Assembly (NCBI GenBank): GCA_023664365.1
Contig: JAMPFR010000039.1
Coordinates: 1-32,138 of the forward strand
Length of the DNA stretch: 32,138 bases
Reading direction: 5' to 3'
From: Acetatifactor muris
GTDB taxonomy: Bacteria > Bacillota > Clostridia > Lachnospirales > Lachnospiraceae
Below the pieces are notes generated by a model, which had not been told where the DNA came from, did no database searches, and worked only from the letters and a program-made list of their open reading frames with translations. Shown here piece by piece: positions 8,103 through 17,369 of this stretch (positions within the stretch are counted from its first letter, which is position 1; each line of letters starts with the position of its first letter). Made by a program: the position numbers and the translations under genes.

Positions 8103-10457
8103 TTATTCTGTCTGATCCGCTGCCCTTCTCCAGGTGGTGGTGGCCTTGAACAGATCTCCGTCCACCTCCAGGGTAAGCGTCCCTCCCTGCAGCTCAGTAA
8201 AGCTTTTTGCAATGGCAAGTCCCAGCCCGGAGCCCTCCGTGTTGCGGGAAACGTCCCCTCTGACAAAGCGCTCTGTCAGCTCTCCGGCGTCCACCGTAAG
8301 TTCCTGTGCAGAGATATTCTTAAGGGTAATGACAACCGTGTCATCTATTCGGAAGCCGTTGACATAGACTCTTGTTCCCTTCATGGCATACTTGGCGATA
8401 TTTCCGAAGAGGTTCTCATAGATCCGGTAGGTCTTCTGGCTATCCAGAGAAAGCAGCACCTTTTCATCCGTAAGATTCATTCTCAGCTCCAGATCGGTCT
8501 CCTCCAACTTGTCGGACAACTCAAGGGCCACCTGCTTCACCAGATTCATAATATCTATCTCCGCCAGATTTAAGGTGACATTTTGAGAATTTGCCTTACT
8601 GACTTCAAATAAATCTTCAATCAGCGCCTTGAGGCGCAGGGACTTCTGCTCCAGTATCTTCAGATATTCCCGGCGCTGTTCCTCCGTGAGATTTTCCTCC
8701 TCCAACAGGTTCACATAGGTTATGATGGCTGTAAGCGGAGTTTTCAGGTCATGGGACACGTTTGTAATCAGTTCCGTTTTCAGCTTCTGGCTTCTGACCT
8801 CCTGATCCACTGCCTTTCGGAATCCCTCCTGGATTTTCGCCAGCTCCGGCTTGAAGGGCTCGAAAACCCCAAGATCCTCACGGATGCTGACATTCAGGTT
8901 CCCCGCCGCCATCTCGTTGGTGGCCTTAAGCAGGATGCGGTATCTTTTCTGCAGGTCGCTGATGTACTTTCGCAGGATAAAATACAGCAGTACGGAATAA
9001 ATGACGGTCACAATAAAGCCGCCGAACCAGATGCTGCTGATGATAAACAGCACTACTGCGTTACAGATGACGATCTTAAGAATGATTTTATGGGCGTCCC
9101 CTGTCAGGTCGATATGCTCCAGTCCATGGTATAAGCCCAGGACCTTTCCTTTCACAAAGGGGAAAAAGCGGTAAATAATGCTTTTTCCTTTGATATAGGG
9201 TATCAATCCTCTTTCCGTTATCCCTCTGGCGCATACGCCGATATACCAGCCGGGCAGAAAAAGGACAGTCAGCACGGCCAGATTACAGACGGCTGCCACC
9301 ACGCCGGCGGCGCTGATTGAAATTTGAAAATAGGATCGGATAGACTCCGCCGCAAGCCCGCTGGCGGAAAATGCCACATGGTATGTCCCCAGGCTGACGC
9401 TCAATCCCACCAGCAGGAGAACAATGACCGTCAGCAGCTCCAGGCAGGGGCGAAACAGCCTCGACTCATTCCAGGGCTTTGTCTTTACGGGAAGCGGCAG
9501 AAACATCCCCAGCACCGCCATCACAAGAAGCACCGACAGCAGTATCCCCGGAATGCCTGCGCTCTCATATGCCTGCAGGGAATAGTCGTCCCCTATATAA
9601 GTCCTCAGCGTAAATCCCACAAGCCCTGACTGGTTATATTTGTCCAGATAAAAATAATGACCCTGCAGGTTTTTATCTTCCGCGGGCACTGCGTACAGGA
9701 TCGTGCAGTCCTTTGGAGGAGTCACGCTGCCATACCTGAAAAACTCTTCCATGCCTGCCGTCAGCAGGACGGCAAGAGAGTCGTCTCTTGCTGCCAGATT
9801 AGCGTTCTTTCTCACAGAATCCTCATTCTGGCTGCGGATATCGCCTATGGACAGATTGCCCAGACCGTCATACTGAAAGGTAACCAGGAAAAAGCAGTCT
9901 CCGTAGTTCCCGTCAAGCATCTGCTCCGCCTGTGTCTCGGACATATTTGTGAGATACTTTCCGGTGACATTATCCCGGATGCAGTAATGATATAAATCAT
10001 TCAAGTTCCTGAAGTCCTTTTCCAGATTATTGAACCAGGATTCCAGCAGAAGGATCTCGTTCTGGATCTCCGCTGTCAAATCACTGTCCGACAGGATATT
10101 ATTTGCGATATCCGCGTTGCCGAATTCACCGTTTTCCAGGTGATGCTCCGCCAGGGTATCCGCCAGCTGCGCCAGCCGTTCTCTGTCCAGAAGCAGCTCA
10201 TATCCTTCATCCGGCTTTAAATAGAGCTGGGCATAGCTTAAGCGGGTACCGTTCTGCACATTATACAGATCCTGATAGAGCAGGTAGGTACTCTGGCAGA
10301 GCCACTCCAGGTTAGACATATTTTCGTATGGGTTATCCTGCCAGTTCCTGGCGCTGCTGCGGAAGCTGGCGTACATACAGGTCAGTATCACGGACGCCCC
10401 AAAGCATATGAGCAGCCCCCAGGCTATCCAGGGGAAATTTTTGAATTTATTTTTCAT
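8103..10457 (-). CDS. Membrane sensor histidine kinase
   Basis: This 784-residue protein is the sensor of a two-component system with the response regulator just upstream. It has an N-terminal membrane helix (residues about 10-32), a long extracytoplasmic region to about residue 300, then several membrane helices in the middle. A dimerisation and phosphoacceptor domain follows with ELITNVSHDLKTPLTAI (His near residue 569), then an ATPase domain with an N-box (ENLFGNIAKYA, near 680) and a G-box (GSGLGLAIAKS, near 744). The second membrane block makes it longer than a simple two-helix kinase. The signal is unknown. It starts 31 bp after the regulator stop and is read from the same transcript. 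Confidence 0.92.
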   Translation of the reverse strand: MKNKFKNFPWIAWGLLICFGASVILTCMYASFRSSARNWQDNPYENMSNLEWLCQSTYLLYQDLYNVQNGTRLSYAQLYLKPDEGYELLLDRERLAQLADTLAEHHLENGEFGNADIANNILSDSDLTAEIQNEILLLESWFNNLEKDFRNLNDLYHYCIRDNVTGKYLTNMSETQAEQMLDGNYGDCFFLVTFQYDGLGNLSIGDIRSQNEDSVRKNANLAARDDSLAVLLTAGMEEFFRYGSVTPPKDCTILYAVPAEDKNLQGHYFYLDKYNQSGLVGFTLRTYIGDDYSLQAYESAGIPGILLSVLLVMAVLGMFLPLPVKTKPWNESRLFRPCLELLTVIVLLLVGLSVSLGTYHVAFSASGLAAESIRSYFQISISAAGVVAAVCNLAVLTVLFLPGWYIGVCARGITERGLIPYIKGKSIIYRFFPFVKGKVLGLYHGLEHIDLTGDAHKIILKIVICNAVVLFIISSIWFGGFIVTVIYSVLLYFILRKYISDLQKRYRILLKATNEMAAGNLNVSIREDLGVFEPFKPELAKIQEGFRKAVDQEVRSQKLKTELITNVSHDLKTPLTAIITYVNLLEEENLTEEQRREYLKILEQKSLRLKALIEDLFEVSKANSQNVTLNLAEIDIMNLVKQVALELSDKLEETDLELRMNLTDEKVLLSLDSQKTYRIYENLFGNIAKYAMKGTRVYVNGFRIDDTVVITLKNISAQELTVDAGELTERFVRGDVSRNTEGSGLGLAIAKSFTELQGGTLTLEVDGDLFKATTTWRRAADQTE

Positions 10458-10488
10458 AAGCAGGATTCATCCTTTCTATTTGCTGTTG

Positions 10489-11199
10489 CTATTGCCTGTC
10501 GATCTTATATCCGACGCCCCAGACCACCTTCAGGTATTTGGGATTCTTCGGGTCGATCTCGATCTTTTCCCTGATGTTTCTCACATGTACCATGATGGTG
10601 TCCGTATTTACCGCTTTTTCGTTCCAGATTCTCTCATATATTTCGTCGGCGGAAAATACTCTGCCCGGATTTCTGATAAGCAGATGTACGATCTTAAACT
10701 CCATGGGCGTCAGCTTCACCGGCTCCCCGTCCACTGTCACCTCCACGGTATCCTCGTTCAGCTCCAACCCTCCGATGGTGTAAACATGCTCTCTGCCGCC
10801 CTCCGCATTCACAGCCTCCAGATATTTGGAATATCTTCTTAAGTGGGAGTTTACCCGGGCCAGCAGCTCCAGCGGCGTAAAGGGCTTTGTCACATAGTCG
10901 TCCGCCCCCATGTTCAGCCCCATGATTTTATCCACTTCCTCGGATTTGGCAGACAGCATGATGACAGGGAACTCCTGCTCCATGGCCCGCAGCTTCATCA
11001 GCATGGTAATGCCGTCCATAACAGGCATCATAATATCCACAATGGCAAGGTGCAGTTCCTCCTGCTCCACCACTTTCAGTCCCTCCGCCCCGTTTGCGGC
11101 CTGAAAGACCTGATAGCCCTGGTTGCGGAGGTAGATTTCTATTCCCTCCCGGATCTCCTTGTCGTCCTCCACCACCAGAATTTTGTATTTGTTCTCCAT
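10489..11199 (-). CDS. OmpR/PhoB-type response regulator
   Basis: This 236-residue protein has a receiver domain with acidic residues E11-D13, the phosphoacceptor D55 (LAIVDIMMPVMDG) and the conserved lysine in DDYVTKPFTPLELLARV. A winged-helix DNA-binding domain follows (LTPMEFKIVHLLIRNPGRVFSADEIYERIW and DTIMVHVRNIREKIE). It would be phosphorylated by the adjacent kinase and regulate genes not identifiable here. GGGAA precedes the ATG. A TATAAT lies at 11224-11229 upstream, but no convincing -35 accompanies it. Upstream is the palindrome-rich block. Confidence 0.95.
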   Translation of the reverse strand: MENKYKILVVEDDKEIREGIEIYLRNQGYQVFQAANGAEGLKVVEQEELHLAIVDIMMPVMDGITMLMKLRAMEQEFPVIMLSAKSEEVDKIMGLNMGADDYVTKPFTPLELLARVNSHLRRYSKYLEAVNAEGGREHVYTIGGLELNEDTVEVTVDGEPVKLTPMEFKIVHLLIRNPGRVFSADEIYERIWNEKAVNTDTIMVHVRNIREKIEIDPKNPKYLKVVWGVGYKIDRQ

Positions 11200-11401
11200 T
11201 GGTCGTTTCCCTTCGTGTGTGAAATTATATTATGTCGATGCATTGCGGCTGCCATATTTTCAACGGTACGGCATGGAAAGCATTTTAACCGTGCGGGCCG
11301 CCGGCCGCCTTGCTGTAGTATTTTCTCTATCGGTGCCGGGCGAAGGTGCTGCATCCCCCGCCGCCGATGCCCGGCAGAGGTGCTGCGTCCCCGCCATGGC
11401 A
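11200..11401. repeat. GC-rich intergenic stretch with 34-bp direct repeats
   Basis: This is the first half of a 437-bp gene-free gap. It holds two near copies of AGGTGCTGC(A/G)TCCCC-CGCC at 11344-11362 and 11378-11395, a period of 34 bp. A perfect 8-bp inverted pair, TGCCGGGC (11334-11341) and GCCCGGCA (11369-11376), lies around the first copy. GGCCGCCGGCC sits at about 11299-11309. Short frames here look spurious. The likely nature is a dispersed non-coding repeat, by inference. Confidence 0.55.
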
Positions 11402-11531
11402 CAGAGTACAGGACATTTTCGACCCGCTTTCGCTTGGAGGCGCGACGTAGCGGTACATAAGCAGGCACAGTACGCCTGCTAAGTACCGACGTCTTGCACA
11501 GTCGAAAATGCCCTGCACTCTGCTCCCCGGC
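11393..11531 (-). repeat. Large nested palindrome, candidate structured RNA or mobile repeat
   Basis: Two 22-nt arms (11402-11423 and 11501-11522) pair at 20 positions by Watson-Crick rules. The other two are A-C on the plus strand, hence U-G wobble pairs in a minus-strand RNA. Weaker pairing extends the base to 11393/11531. Inside lies a second stem: GACGT (11444-11448) with ACGTC (11489-11493), CGGTAC (11451-11456) with GTACCG (11483-11488), and AGCAGGC (11460-11466) with GCCTGCT (11474-11480), closed by a 7-nt loop. It lies between the glycosyltransferase and the response regulator, both read leftwards. It has no T-run, so it is not a simple terminator. Confidence 0.7.
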
Positions 11532-11588
11532 TGGTTACTCGAAAGCACCGCCCGCAAAGACAGCAATCCAACGGGACTGACGTTCCGA

Positions 11589-11638
11589 GAAGAATCGCTT
11601 CCCAAAGAGGTGTGCTATGCACCCTCTTGCGATTCTTC
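11589..11638 (-). repeat. Long hairpin at the glycosyltransferase stop codon
   Basis: GAAGAATCGC (11589-11598) and GCGATTCTTC (11629-11638) form a perfect 10-bp outer stem, and AAGAGG/CCTCTT forms an inner stem around a small loop. It overlaps the stop codon of the glycosyltransferase. It could stabilise the transcript end or aid termination, but there is no clear U-tract. Confidence 0.6.
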
Positions 11639-12860
11639 AGTGTGAGATTAGAATTTCTTCGCGAAACAGCCTATGCTGTGAGCGATTAGAAATTCTTCTT
11701 ACACTTACCACTTCATTATAGACACGGGCCGCTTCCTGCGCAACCGTTTCTTCACGATAGAGCAGCCCGGCTGCACCGGCATTTTTCGAAAGCTGCACCC
11801 TGTCCAGCCGCCCCTCGCAGAAATCAAGCAGGGCTGAAGAATAAGCTTCCCTGTTCTCTTCCGTTAAAACTCCGTTGACCCCCGTATCTATCAGATTCTC
11901 TACCCCGGAAGCCCGAACCGCCAGCACCGGCGTGCCGCCGGCAAAAGCCTCCGGAATTACAATTCCCTGAGTCTCTGTCTTTGATGCAAATAAAAATAAG
12001 TCCGCTGCCCCGAAATAGGCGGCTGTCTCTTCATTTGACACTACACCTGTAAAGACCGTTTCCTCTGTAAGTCCAAGCTCCCCGCAAAGCTTTTCGTAAC
12101 GCCCTCTGTCCGGGCCGTCGCCCACCAGTACCATGCGAAAAGGCTTCCGGTATCTGCTTTTAAACAGCGCCAGGCTTTCCAGCAAAAAAGCTACGTTTTT
12201 CTCCCGGGCCATTCTGGATACGGTTAAGAGAAAAGGAATGTCCTCCTGTTCCCTGCTTTCCGGCAGATATTTACGCCGAATCAGCTTCTTTTCCTCCTCT
12301 GTGACCCGGAAATTTCTGTCTTCAATGCCTGTGGGTAATATTCCCAGCCTATGGCCCGGCACCTTACAGACCTCTTCCAGATAATCCCGGATGCCCGTCG
12401 TGGGTGCAAAGACATAATCACAATGCTTAAGAAATGTATGCAGATAAAAGGGCATCACACTGTCTAATTTCAGAAGCCCTTTCGTATAGCATTCCGCATA
12501 TTTTTCATAGCGGGTGTGATAGGTAAACACCAGAGGAATACCGTATTTCCCCGAAAGATATACCGCAGTCCTGCCAATCAGCATGGGATGATGGACATGG
12601 ATAAGGTCAAACTGCTGTCTCCGAAATTCCTTTTCGATCCGCAGATCAAAGGGATTGGGAAGTACGATTCCCCCTATAAAATGCTTCATGCAGGTGGCAT
12701 ACCGGAACACATTTTCCTCCTGCTCCTGCTCCCGGTAGGTTGGCGCAAAAATCGTCACCTGATGTCCCTGTGCCTCAAGCCCCCGCTTCAGCCGCTCTAT
12801 GGAGACAGGCACCCCGCCCATAACCGGCTTGTAATTATTTGTCATCAATGCAATCCGCAT
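11637..12860 (-). CDS. GT4 family glycosyltransferase
   Basis: This 407-residue GT-B fold enzyme has the N-terminal Rossmann start MRIALMTNNYKPVMGGVPVSI, the acceptor-side segment IHVHHPMLIGRTA, the hinge-side segment FLLTVSRMAREKNV, and the nucleotide-sugar site PEAFAGGTPVLAVRASGVENLI with the EX7E-like spacing of GT4. It resembles enzymes that glucosylate diacylglycerol or similar lipids, and its DedA neighbour also suggests membrane lipid work; the acceptor is not proven. The start at 12860 is chosen over the ATG three codons earlier because GGAGG then has 9-nt spacing. The last 21 residues (from VRRISNRSQHRLF) come from a palindromic element and look unlike the family. Confidence 0.9.
   Translation of the reverse strand: MRIALMTNNYKPVMGGVPVSIERLKRGLEAQGHQVTIFAPTYREQEQEENVFRYATCMKHFIGGIVLPNPFDLRIEKEFRRQQFDLIHVHHPMLIGRTAVYLSGKYGIPLVFTYHTRYEKYAECYTKGLLKLDSVMPFYLHTFLKHCDYVFAPTTGIRDYLEEVCKVPGHRLGILPTGIEDRNFRVTEEEKKLIRRKYLPESREQEDIPFLLTVSRMAREKNVAFLLESLALFKSRYRKPFRMVLVGDGPDRGRYEKLCGELGLTEETVFTGVVSNEETAAYFGAADLFLFASKTETQGIVIPEAFAGGTPVLAVRASGVENLIDTGVNGVLTEENREAYSSALLDFCEGRLDRVQLSKNAGAAGLLYREETVAQEAARVYNEVVSVRRISNRSQHRLFREEILISH
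11640..11704 (-). repeat. 65-bp palindromic element inside the 3' end of the glycosyltransferase gene
   Basis: The arms are GTGT/ACAC (outer), AGAATTTCT (11650-11658) with AGAAATTCT (11688-11696), CGC/GCG, and ACAGC (11666-11670) with GCTGT (11675-11679) around a 4-nt loop. The element is in frame and supplies roughly the last 21 codons of the glycosyltransferase. Its AGAATTTCTTCGCGAA core resembles AGAATTCTCGCGAA at 22977-22990. Confidence 0.6.
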
Positions 12861-12894
12861 GCTGTTCATCCTCCTGCGATTTCAAATCCGAATG

Positions 12895-12920
12895 AAGAAT
12901 GCCTAATTTTGGGCATTCTT
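12895..12920 (-). terminator. Hairpin between the DedA gene and the glycosyltransferase
   Basis: AAGAATGCC and GGCATTCTT form a perfect 9-bp stem with an 8-nt loop, starting at the DedA stop codon. The U-tract on the minus strand is poor (TTCTTCATTC), so partial termination or an mRNA-stabilising end is as likely as full termination. Confidence 0.5.
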
Positions 12921-13428
12921 ACGCTAATATACTAAATACCTGCTCTCCCAGAACATATCCTGCGCCTACAAACACAAAGTTCCATATAAATATTCCGCAG
13001 GTTGAACTGAGAACGTACTTTGGCAGATCCATTTTGATAACGCCCGCGGGAATGGAGATAAGTGTGCGCACCGCAGGGAGCAGCTTCCCCAGGAACACCC
13101 CGATGCTTCCCCTTTTTCGAATCCAGTCCAGCACCCGCTCCAGGGATTCCTTTTGCTTGGGGAAACGCCTGGTGTATGCGTTCAGGAATACCTCGCCGCC
13201 CTTCCTGCCCAGCCCGTACAGCATCAGGCTGCCCAACAGCCCGGCCGCCACCGTTATTACCATGACCCAGCCGAAATGAATGTTTCCCCGGGCGGCCATA
13301 ACGCCCGACAGAGGCATGATGACTCCCGCGGGAAATCCCGGCAGATTCAAGTATTCCAGAAATACAATTACAAAAATGGCTATGGCGCCGTATTTGGTAA
13401 AATAAAAAGTCAGTGTTTCAATATCCAT
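12919..13428 (-). CDS. DedA family membrane protein
   Basis: This 169-residue protein belongs to the DedA/SNARE-associated family. The family includes scramblases and flippases for undecaprenyl phosphate and phospholipids. Visible features are several hydrophobic helices, the family segment FLEYLNLPGFPAGVIMPLSGVMAARG, and the conserved GKLLPAVRTLISIPAGVIKM, which carries the reentrant-loop arginine and prolines. The start at 13428 is chosen because GGGAG lies 8 nt before it; the frame extends to a TTG upstream without a better site. It precedes the glycosyltransferase by about 58 bp on the same strand, which fits a small envelope-lipid operon. Confidence 0.88.
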   Translation of the reverse strand: MDIETLTFYFTKYGAIAIFVIVFLEYLNLPGFPAGVIMPLSGVMAARGNIHFGWVMVITVAAGLLGSLMLYGLGRKGGEVFLNAYTRRFPKQKESLERVLDWIRKRGSIGVFLGKLLPAVRTLISIPAGVIKMDLPKYVLSSTCGIFIWNFVFVGAGYVLGEQVFSILA

Positions 13429-13514
13429 CCCTTTTTCTCCCTGTTGCAAACAGTATAGACATGAAACCTAAACAGACCTGCCACAAAAAAAGAAAGAAAT
13501 TCTAAAGAGACTTT

Positions 13515-13583
13515 AAGAAAAAAAGAAAGCCGCACACAGACGCGTTAAGTCAGCTTCAAAACAGACTCGCGCCCGGTGCGGTT
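13515..13583 (-). terminator. Rho-independent terminator after ilvC
   Basis: On the minus strand CCGCAC (13576-13581) pairs with GTGCGG (13530-13535), with an inner CGCG/CGCG, and is followed by TTTCTTTTTTTC. The loop is long. It lies 35 bp after the ilvC stop and closes the ilvN-ilvC transcript. Confidence 0.75.
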
Positions 13584-13617
13584 ATAAACTGATTTTTATA
13601 AATAAGACTGTATCCGC

Positions 13618-14664
<1,047 letters not shown>

Positions 14665-14729
14665 TTATATAACTGGCAGGAAAACTTCACAGGCATTCCG
14701 GCCTCGGAAATCTCCCTGGAGCTAACGCA

Positions 14730-15233
14730 TTACTCATCCAGATAGATAATATGTTCCATTCCTCTTCCCAGACCGGCAATTCCGGTTCTGGCAAGCTCCA
14801 AAATATCGTACTCCTCCATGAGTTTAATAAAAGCATCCACTTTCTGCTGATTACCCGTCAGCTCTATCATCAGGCTCTCCGGCGCAAAGTCAATGATCTT
14901 CGCCCGGAAGGAATCTACCACCGCAATGACGCTCTGACGCTGCTCCATGGAAGCACGCACCTTAACCATAACCAACTCACGATAGACACTCTCATCCGGC
15001 TTCAGTTCCCGGACGTCCCGAACATCCACCAGCTTTGCCACCTGCTTCTCGATCTGCTCCAGAATTTCATCATCCCCGGAGGTCACGATCGTAATTCTGC
15101 TGAACCTGGGATCTGCGGTAACGCCTGCGGTAATGCTCTCAATATTGTAGCCTCTCCTGGAAAACAGGCCGGAAATGCGGCTCAGCACACCTGAGGTATT
15201 GTCGGCCAATATCTGAAATACTTTCTTCTGCAT
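14730..15233 (-). CDS. ilvN: Acetolactate synthase small (regulatory) subunit, copy 1
   Basis: This 167-residue protein has the N-terminal ACT domain of the acetohydroxyacid synthase regulatory subunit (VFQILADNTSGVLSRISGLFSRRGYNIESI) and the C-terminal small-subunit domain (RELVMVKVRA, then LELARTGIAGLGRG). The subunit stimulates the catalytic subunit and confers valine feedback control. No catalytic gene lies next to it: ilvB is 2.7 kb away together with a second small subunit. A strong promoter and AGGGAGGACG precede the ATG. It is read with ilvC. Confidence 0.94.
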   Translation of the reverse strand: MQKKVFQILADNTSGVLSRISGLFSRRGYNIESITAGVTADPRFSRITIVTSGDDEILEQIEKQVAKLVDVRDVRELKPDESVYRELVMVKVRASMEQRQSVIAVVDSFRAKIIDFAPESLMIELTGNQQKVDAFIKLMEEYDILELARTGIAGLGRGMEHIIYLDE

Positions 15234-15248
15234 AAATCGTCCTCCCTC

Positions 15249-15290
15249 TTAAACAAGTTTAAATATAGCAATATCTTTGGCGGATGTCAA
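15249..15290 (-). promoter_or_regulatory. Sigma-A promoter with dyad for ilvN-ilvC
   Basis: A perfect TTGACA (-35, 15285-15290) and TATATT (-10, 15262-15267) are 17 bp apart on the minus strand. A small dyad TTAAAC-N2-GTTTAA (15249-15262) touches the -10 and could be an operator at the transcription start; no regulator is known for it. Confidence 0.8.
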
Positions 15291-15322
15291 CTCTTTCGCA
15301 AGATTGTCGGTTCCGTATGATT

Positions 15323-16687
15323 TTATATTTGCAATTTCATTTTTAACATCTTATTTGCAATATAATGTTCATACCCAGACAGCAAATCTCCTCCAAAATT
15401 TACTCCATCCTTCCATATGTTAATGTCTACCAGTTTAATATAGGCAATATCATCTACGTTAAATCCGTAAAATTCATGAACTGGTAATTGAAATGTTTCA
15501 TACCTTCCTTTTCCAATTCGCTCAACAGTAGTATACAAAAAGCCCATACCAAATAAATCGTATTCCTGTGCAGATCCATCCTGTAAAATAACAATATATT
15601 TCGTATTATCAACTAGATGTATTCCATAGTCTTCTCCGTTCCAATTTAATACACATGAAAAAACCACCGCATTATCCACATCTTTTGAATTTTCAAGCAC
15701 TACATCTGTCACTGTGATCAATGTATCAGACAATTTAATGTCTCCACTATTAAATTCTTCTACATGTTCAAATTTATGTACAAACCCGTCTAATTCCGCT
15801 TGCGCTTTTTCTACTTCCATTTGCGCCTTTTTAACTTCCGCTTGTGCCTGTTTCAATTTTTCTTCGTTTGATTTTTGCATCATAACGGTTCGCAGCATAC
15901 ATAATAATCCTATTATTATACATATAATCATGATGCTGCTTTTCGTTCGTGCGGCCGCTTTCTTATTTCGCTTGATCTGTTGCTCCAATTCTTCTTTGTT
16001 TCGCTGTAATGCCTGTCTTTGGACCGCAATGATCTGGTGTATATAATCGTAAAATGGAACTTCCTGAGCCGATACCATAACCTTACTTTGTATCATTGGA
16101 GAATATATTTCTAACTCTTCAAAAAAGGTATCAATCTGCTCCATATTCATTATCCGACTTCTCTTTGACATTTGCAACGATAATGAATTCCATAACTCCC
16201 GCAATGTACAAACTGTTATGTTTACTGCATTACACTCCACGCGCAAATCGCAATCCTCATTTGTAAATACAATAAAAGAATAGACAGGGACTTGCGGATA
16301 CATCTTACAAAGTGCTTCAATATGATATTGATTCTGTGCTATCGGATTTCTAAAAGTCTGATTCGATTCCGTGCGGAAATATTGTGTCCATCTCTGATCC
16401 TTTACTTTTCCGTATATTGTCCCCTTATAATGCTTTATCTCAAATACATACAATCCAGTTTCATGAATAAGTAACAAATCAATTTCCGTAGTTTTACCAT
16501 TTGATACAGGGATCTGAATATTCATCAATATCTTACAGACACCTGGAAGATTTCTGCTGGAAAAAAGCTCTTTGAACACCAAAAATTCTCCATAATAACC
16601 TTTTCCCCGTTCATCCCATAGTTTTATCTGTTCCGCAATATCAACACCTGTCAATGCATGATATTTTTCCTCTGCTTTGTCCACCAT
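15323..16687 (-). CDS. NERD-domain membrane protein with coiled coil
   Basis: This 454-residue protein has an N-terminal NERD (nuclease-related) domain: GYYGEFLVFKEL, then TTEIDLLLIHETGLYVFEIKHYKG near residues 64-88, with the D and E-x-K residues of restriction-endonuclease-like folds. A membrane helix lies near 249-269 (IMIICIIIGLLCML), then a heptad-like coiled coil (KLKQAQAEVKKAQMEVEKAQ) and a C-terminal beta-rich domain of unknown role. NERD proteins are thought to process DNA, but function is rarely proven. The start at 16687 has GGAG with 9-nt spacing. The gene is AT-rich compared with the flanking ilv genes and follows the PIN toxin by 49 bp, so it looks acquired. Confidence 0.8.
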   Translation of the reverse strand: MVDKAEEKYHALTGVDIAEQIKLWDERGKGYYGEFLVFKELFSSRNLPGVCKILMNIQIPVSNGKTTEIDLLLIHETGLYVFEIKHYKGTIYGKVKDQRWTQYFRTESNQTFRNPIAQNQYHIEALCKMYPQVPVYSFIVFTNEDCDLRVECNAVNITVCTLRELWNSLSLQMSKRSRIMNMEQIDTFFEELEIYSPMIQSKVMVSAQEVPFYDYIHQIIAVQRQALQRNKEELEQQIKRNKKAAARTKSSIMIICIIIGLLCMLRTVMMQKSNEEKLKQAQAEVKKAQMEVEKAQAELDGFVHKFEHVEEFNSGDIKLSDTLITVTDVVLENSKDVDNAVVFSCVLNWNGEDYGIHLVDNTKYIVILQDGSAQEYDLFGMGFLYTTVERIGKGRYETFQLPVHEFYGFNVDDIAYIKLVDINIWKDGVNFGGDLLSGYEHYIANKMLKMKLQI

Positions 16688-16736
16688 TTTCTCGCTCTCC
16701 ACCGAAATGCAATTTCATATTAAATTATTGTTTAAA

Positions 16737-17105
16737 TCATATTTCATTTTGCAATAATCGTTTGAGCTTTTTATCAAAAGTCATAATTTCATAACCTCTT
16801 ACCTTGTGATAGGCATATAAAATACAATCAATAAAATCTAGATTTTTTTCGCCATATACTGTCAATCCAAGTTTAATAACTTCCGTTTCATTTGACTTTA
16901 CTTCTGATAAAAACTGAAAGAGACTTAACTTTATGGCATCACGTTCAATAGAATAAACTCTTCTTAACACATAGACAACCTCCGCTATAATCTCTACTGT
17001 GATAAATCCCGATTTTTCCTCAATTATTTTTTCAGCCTCATCAGCCATTTGCTCATTATCATTTAATAAGTACCGCAAAATGATATTTGCATCAAGCATT
17101 ACCAT
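16737..17105 (-). CDS. PIN-domain toxin of a type II toxin-antitoxin pair (VapC-like)
   Basis: This 122-residue protein shows the PIN pattern: LDANIILRYLL (D5), the mid-domain E in ITVEIIAEVVYVL, and acidic residues in LDFIDCILYAY and IMTFDKKLKRL. PIN toxins are Mg-dependent ribonucleases that cut tRNA or rRNA and stop growth when the antitoxin is lost. The start at 17105 follows GGAGG by 6 nt and lies 14 nt inside the upstream antitoxin gene, so the two are coupled. The frame is open further upstream but without a better site. The RNA target is unknown. Confidence 0.85.
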   Translation of the reverse strand: MVMLDANIILRYLLNDNEQMADEAEKIIEEKSGFITVEIIAEVVYVLRRVYSIERDAIKLSLFQFLSEVKSNETEVIKLGLTVYGEKNLDFIDCILYAYHKVRGYEIMTFDKKLKRLLQNEI

Positions 17106-17334
17106 ATTTTTCCTCCACAGCTTTTCTCCATGCAAATTCCTCTTCATCCTGTAATTCAGGATTTGCATATTCAGCCAAAATTCCTCTGGCAGACTGACTC
17201 TTATTTTCTTCTAATACTGATTCATCAATAAATTCATCAAGTATGGTAATAATCAGCTTTTGATTCTTTTGCGCTTGAATCTGTTCTAACGTCCGAACTT
17301 CACTTCCGTCATAATATCCCTGCAATGCCAACAT
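17092..17334 (-). CDS. Putative antitoxin partner of the PIN toxin
   Basis: This small acidic 80-residue protein (for example IITILDEFIDESVLEENKS and PELQDEEEFAWRKAVEEKY) sits directly upstream of the PIN toxin and overlaps it by 14 nt, the usual antitoxin position. Its N-terminus (MLALQGYYDGSEVRTLEQIQ) may bind DNA, and the C-terminal helix would wrap the toxin. I do not recognise the fold family with certainty. An 8-bp inverted repeat spans its promoter, consistent with autoregulation. Confidence 0.75.
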   Translation of the reverse strand: MLALQGYYDGSEVRTLEQIQAQKNQKLIITILDEFIDESVLEENKSQSARGILAEYANPELQDEEEFAWRKAVEEKYGNA

Positions 17335-17369
17335 AGAAACACCTCGCTCATTTTTACGTTTTGGTATAA

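Noticed and set aside
11139-11605. Overlapping short frames on both strands in the palindrome block
   Set aside because: They are encoded by inverted repeats, lack ribosome sites and show no domain, so they are best read as spurious.
15234-15322. T-box leader upstream of ilvN-ilvC
   Set aside because: The promoter leaves a leader of under 30 nt, too short for a T-box.
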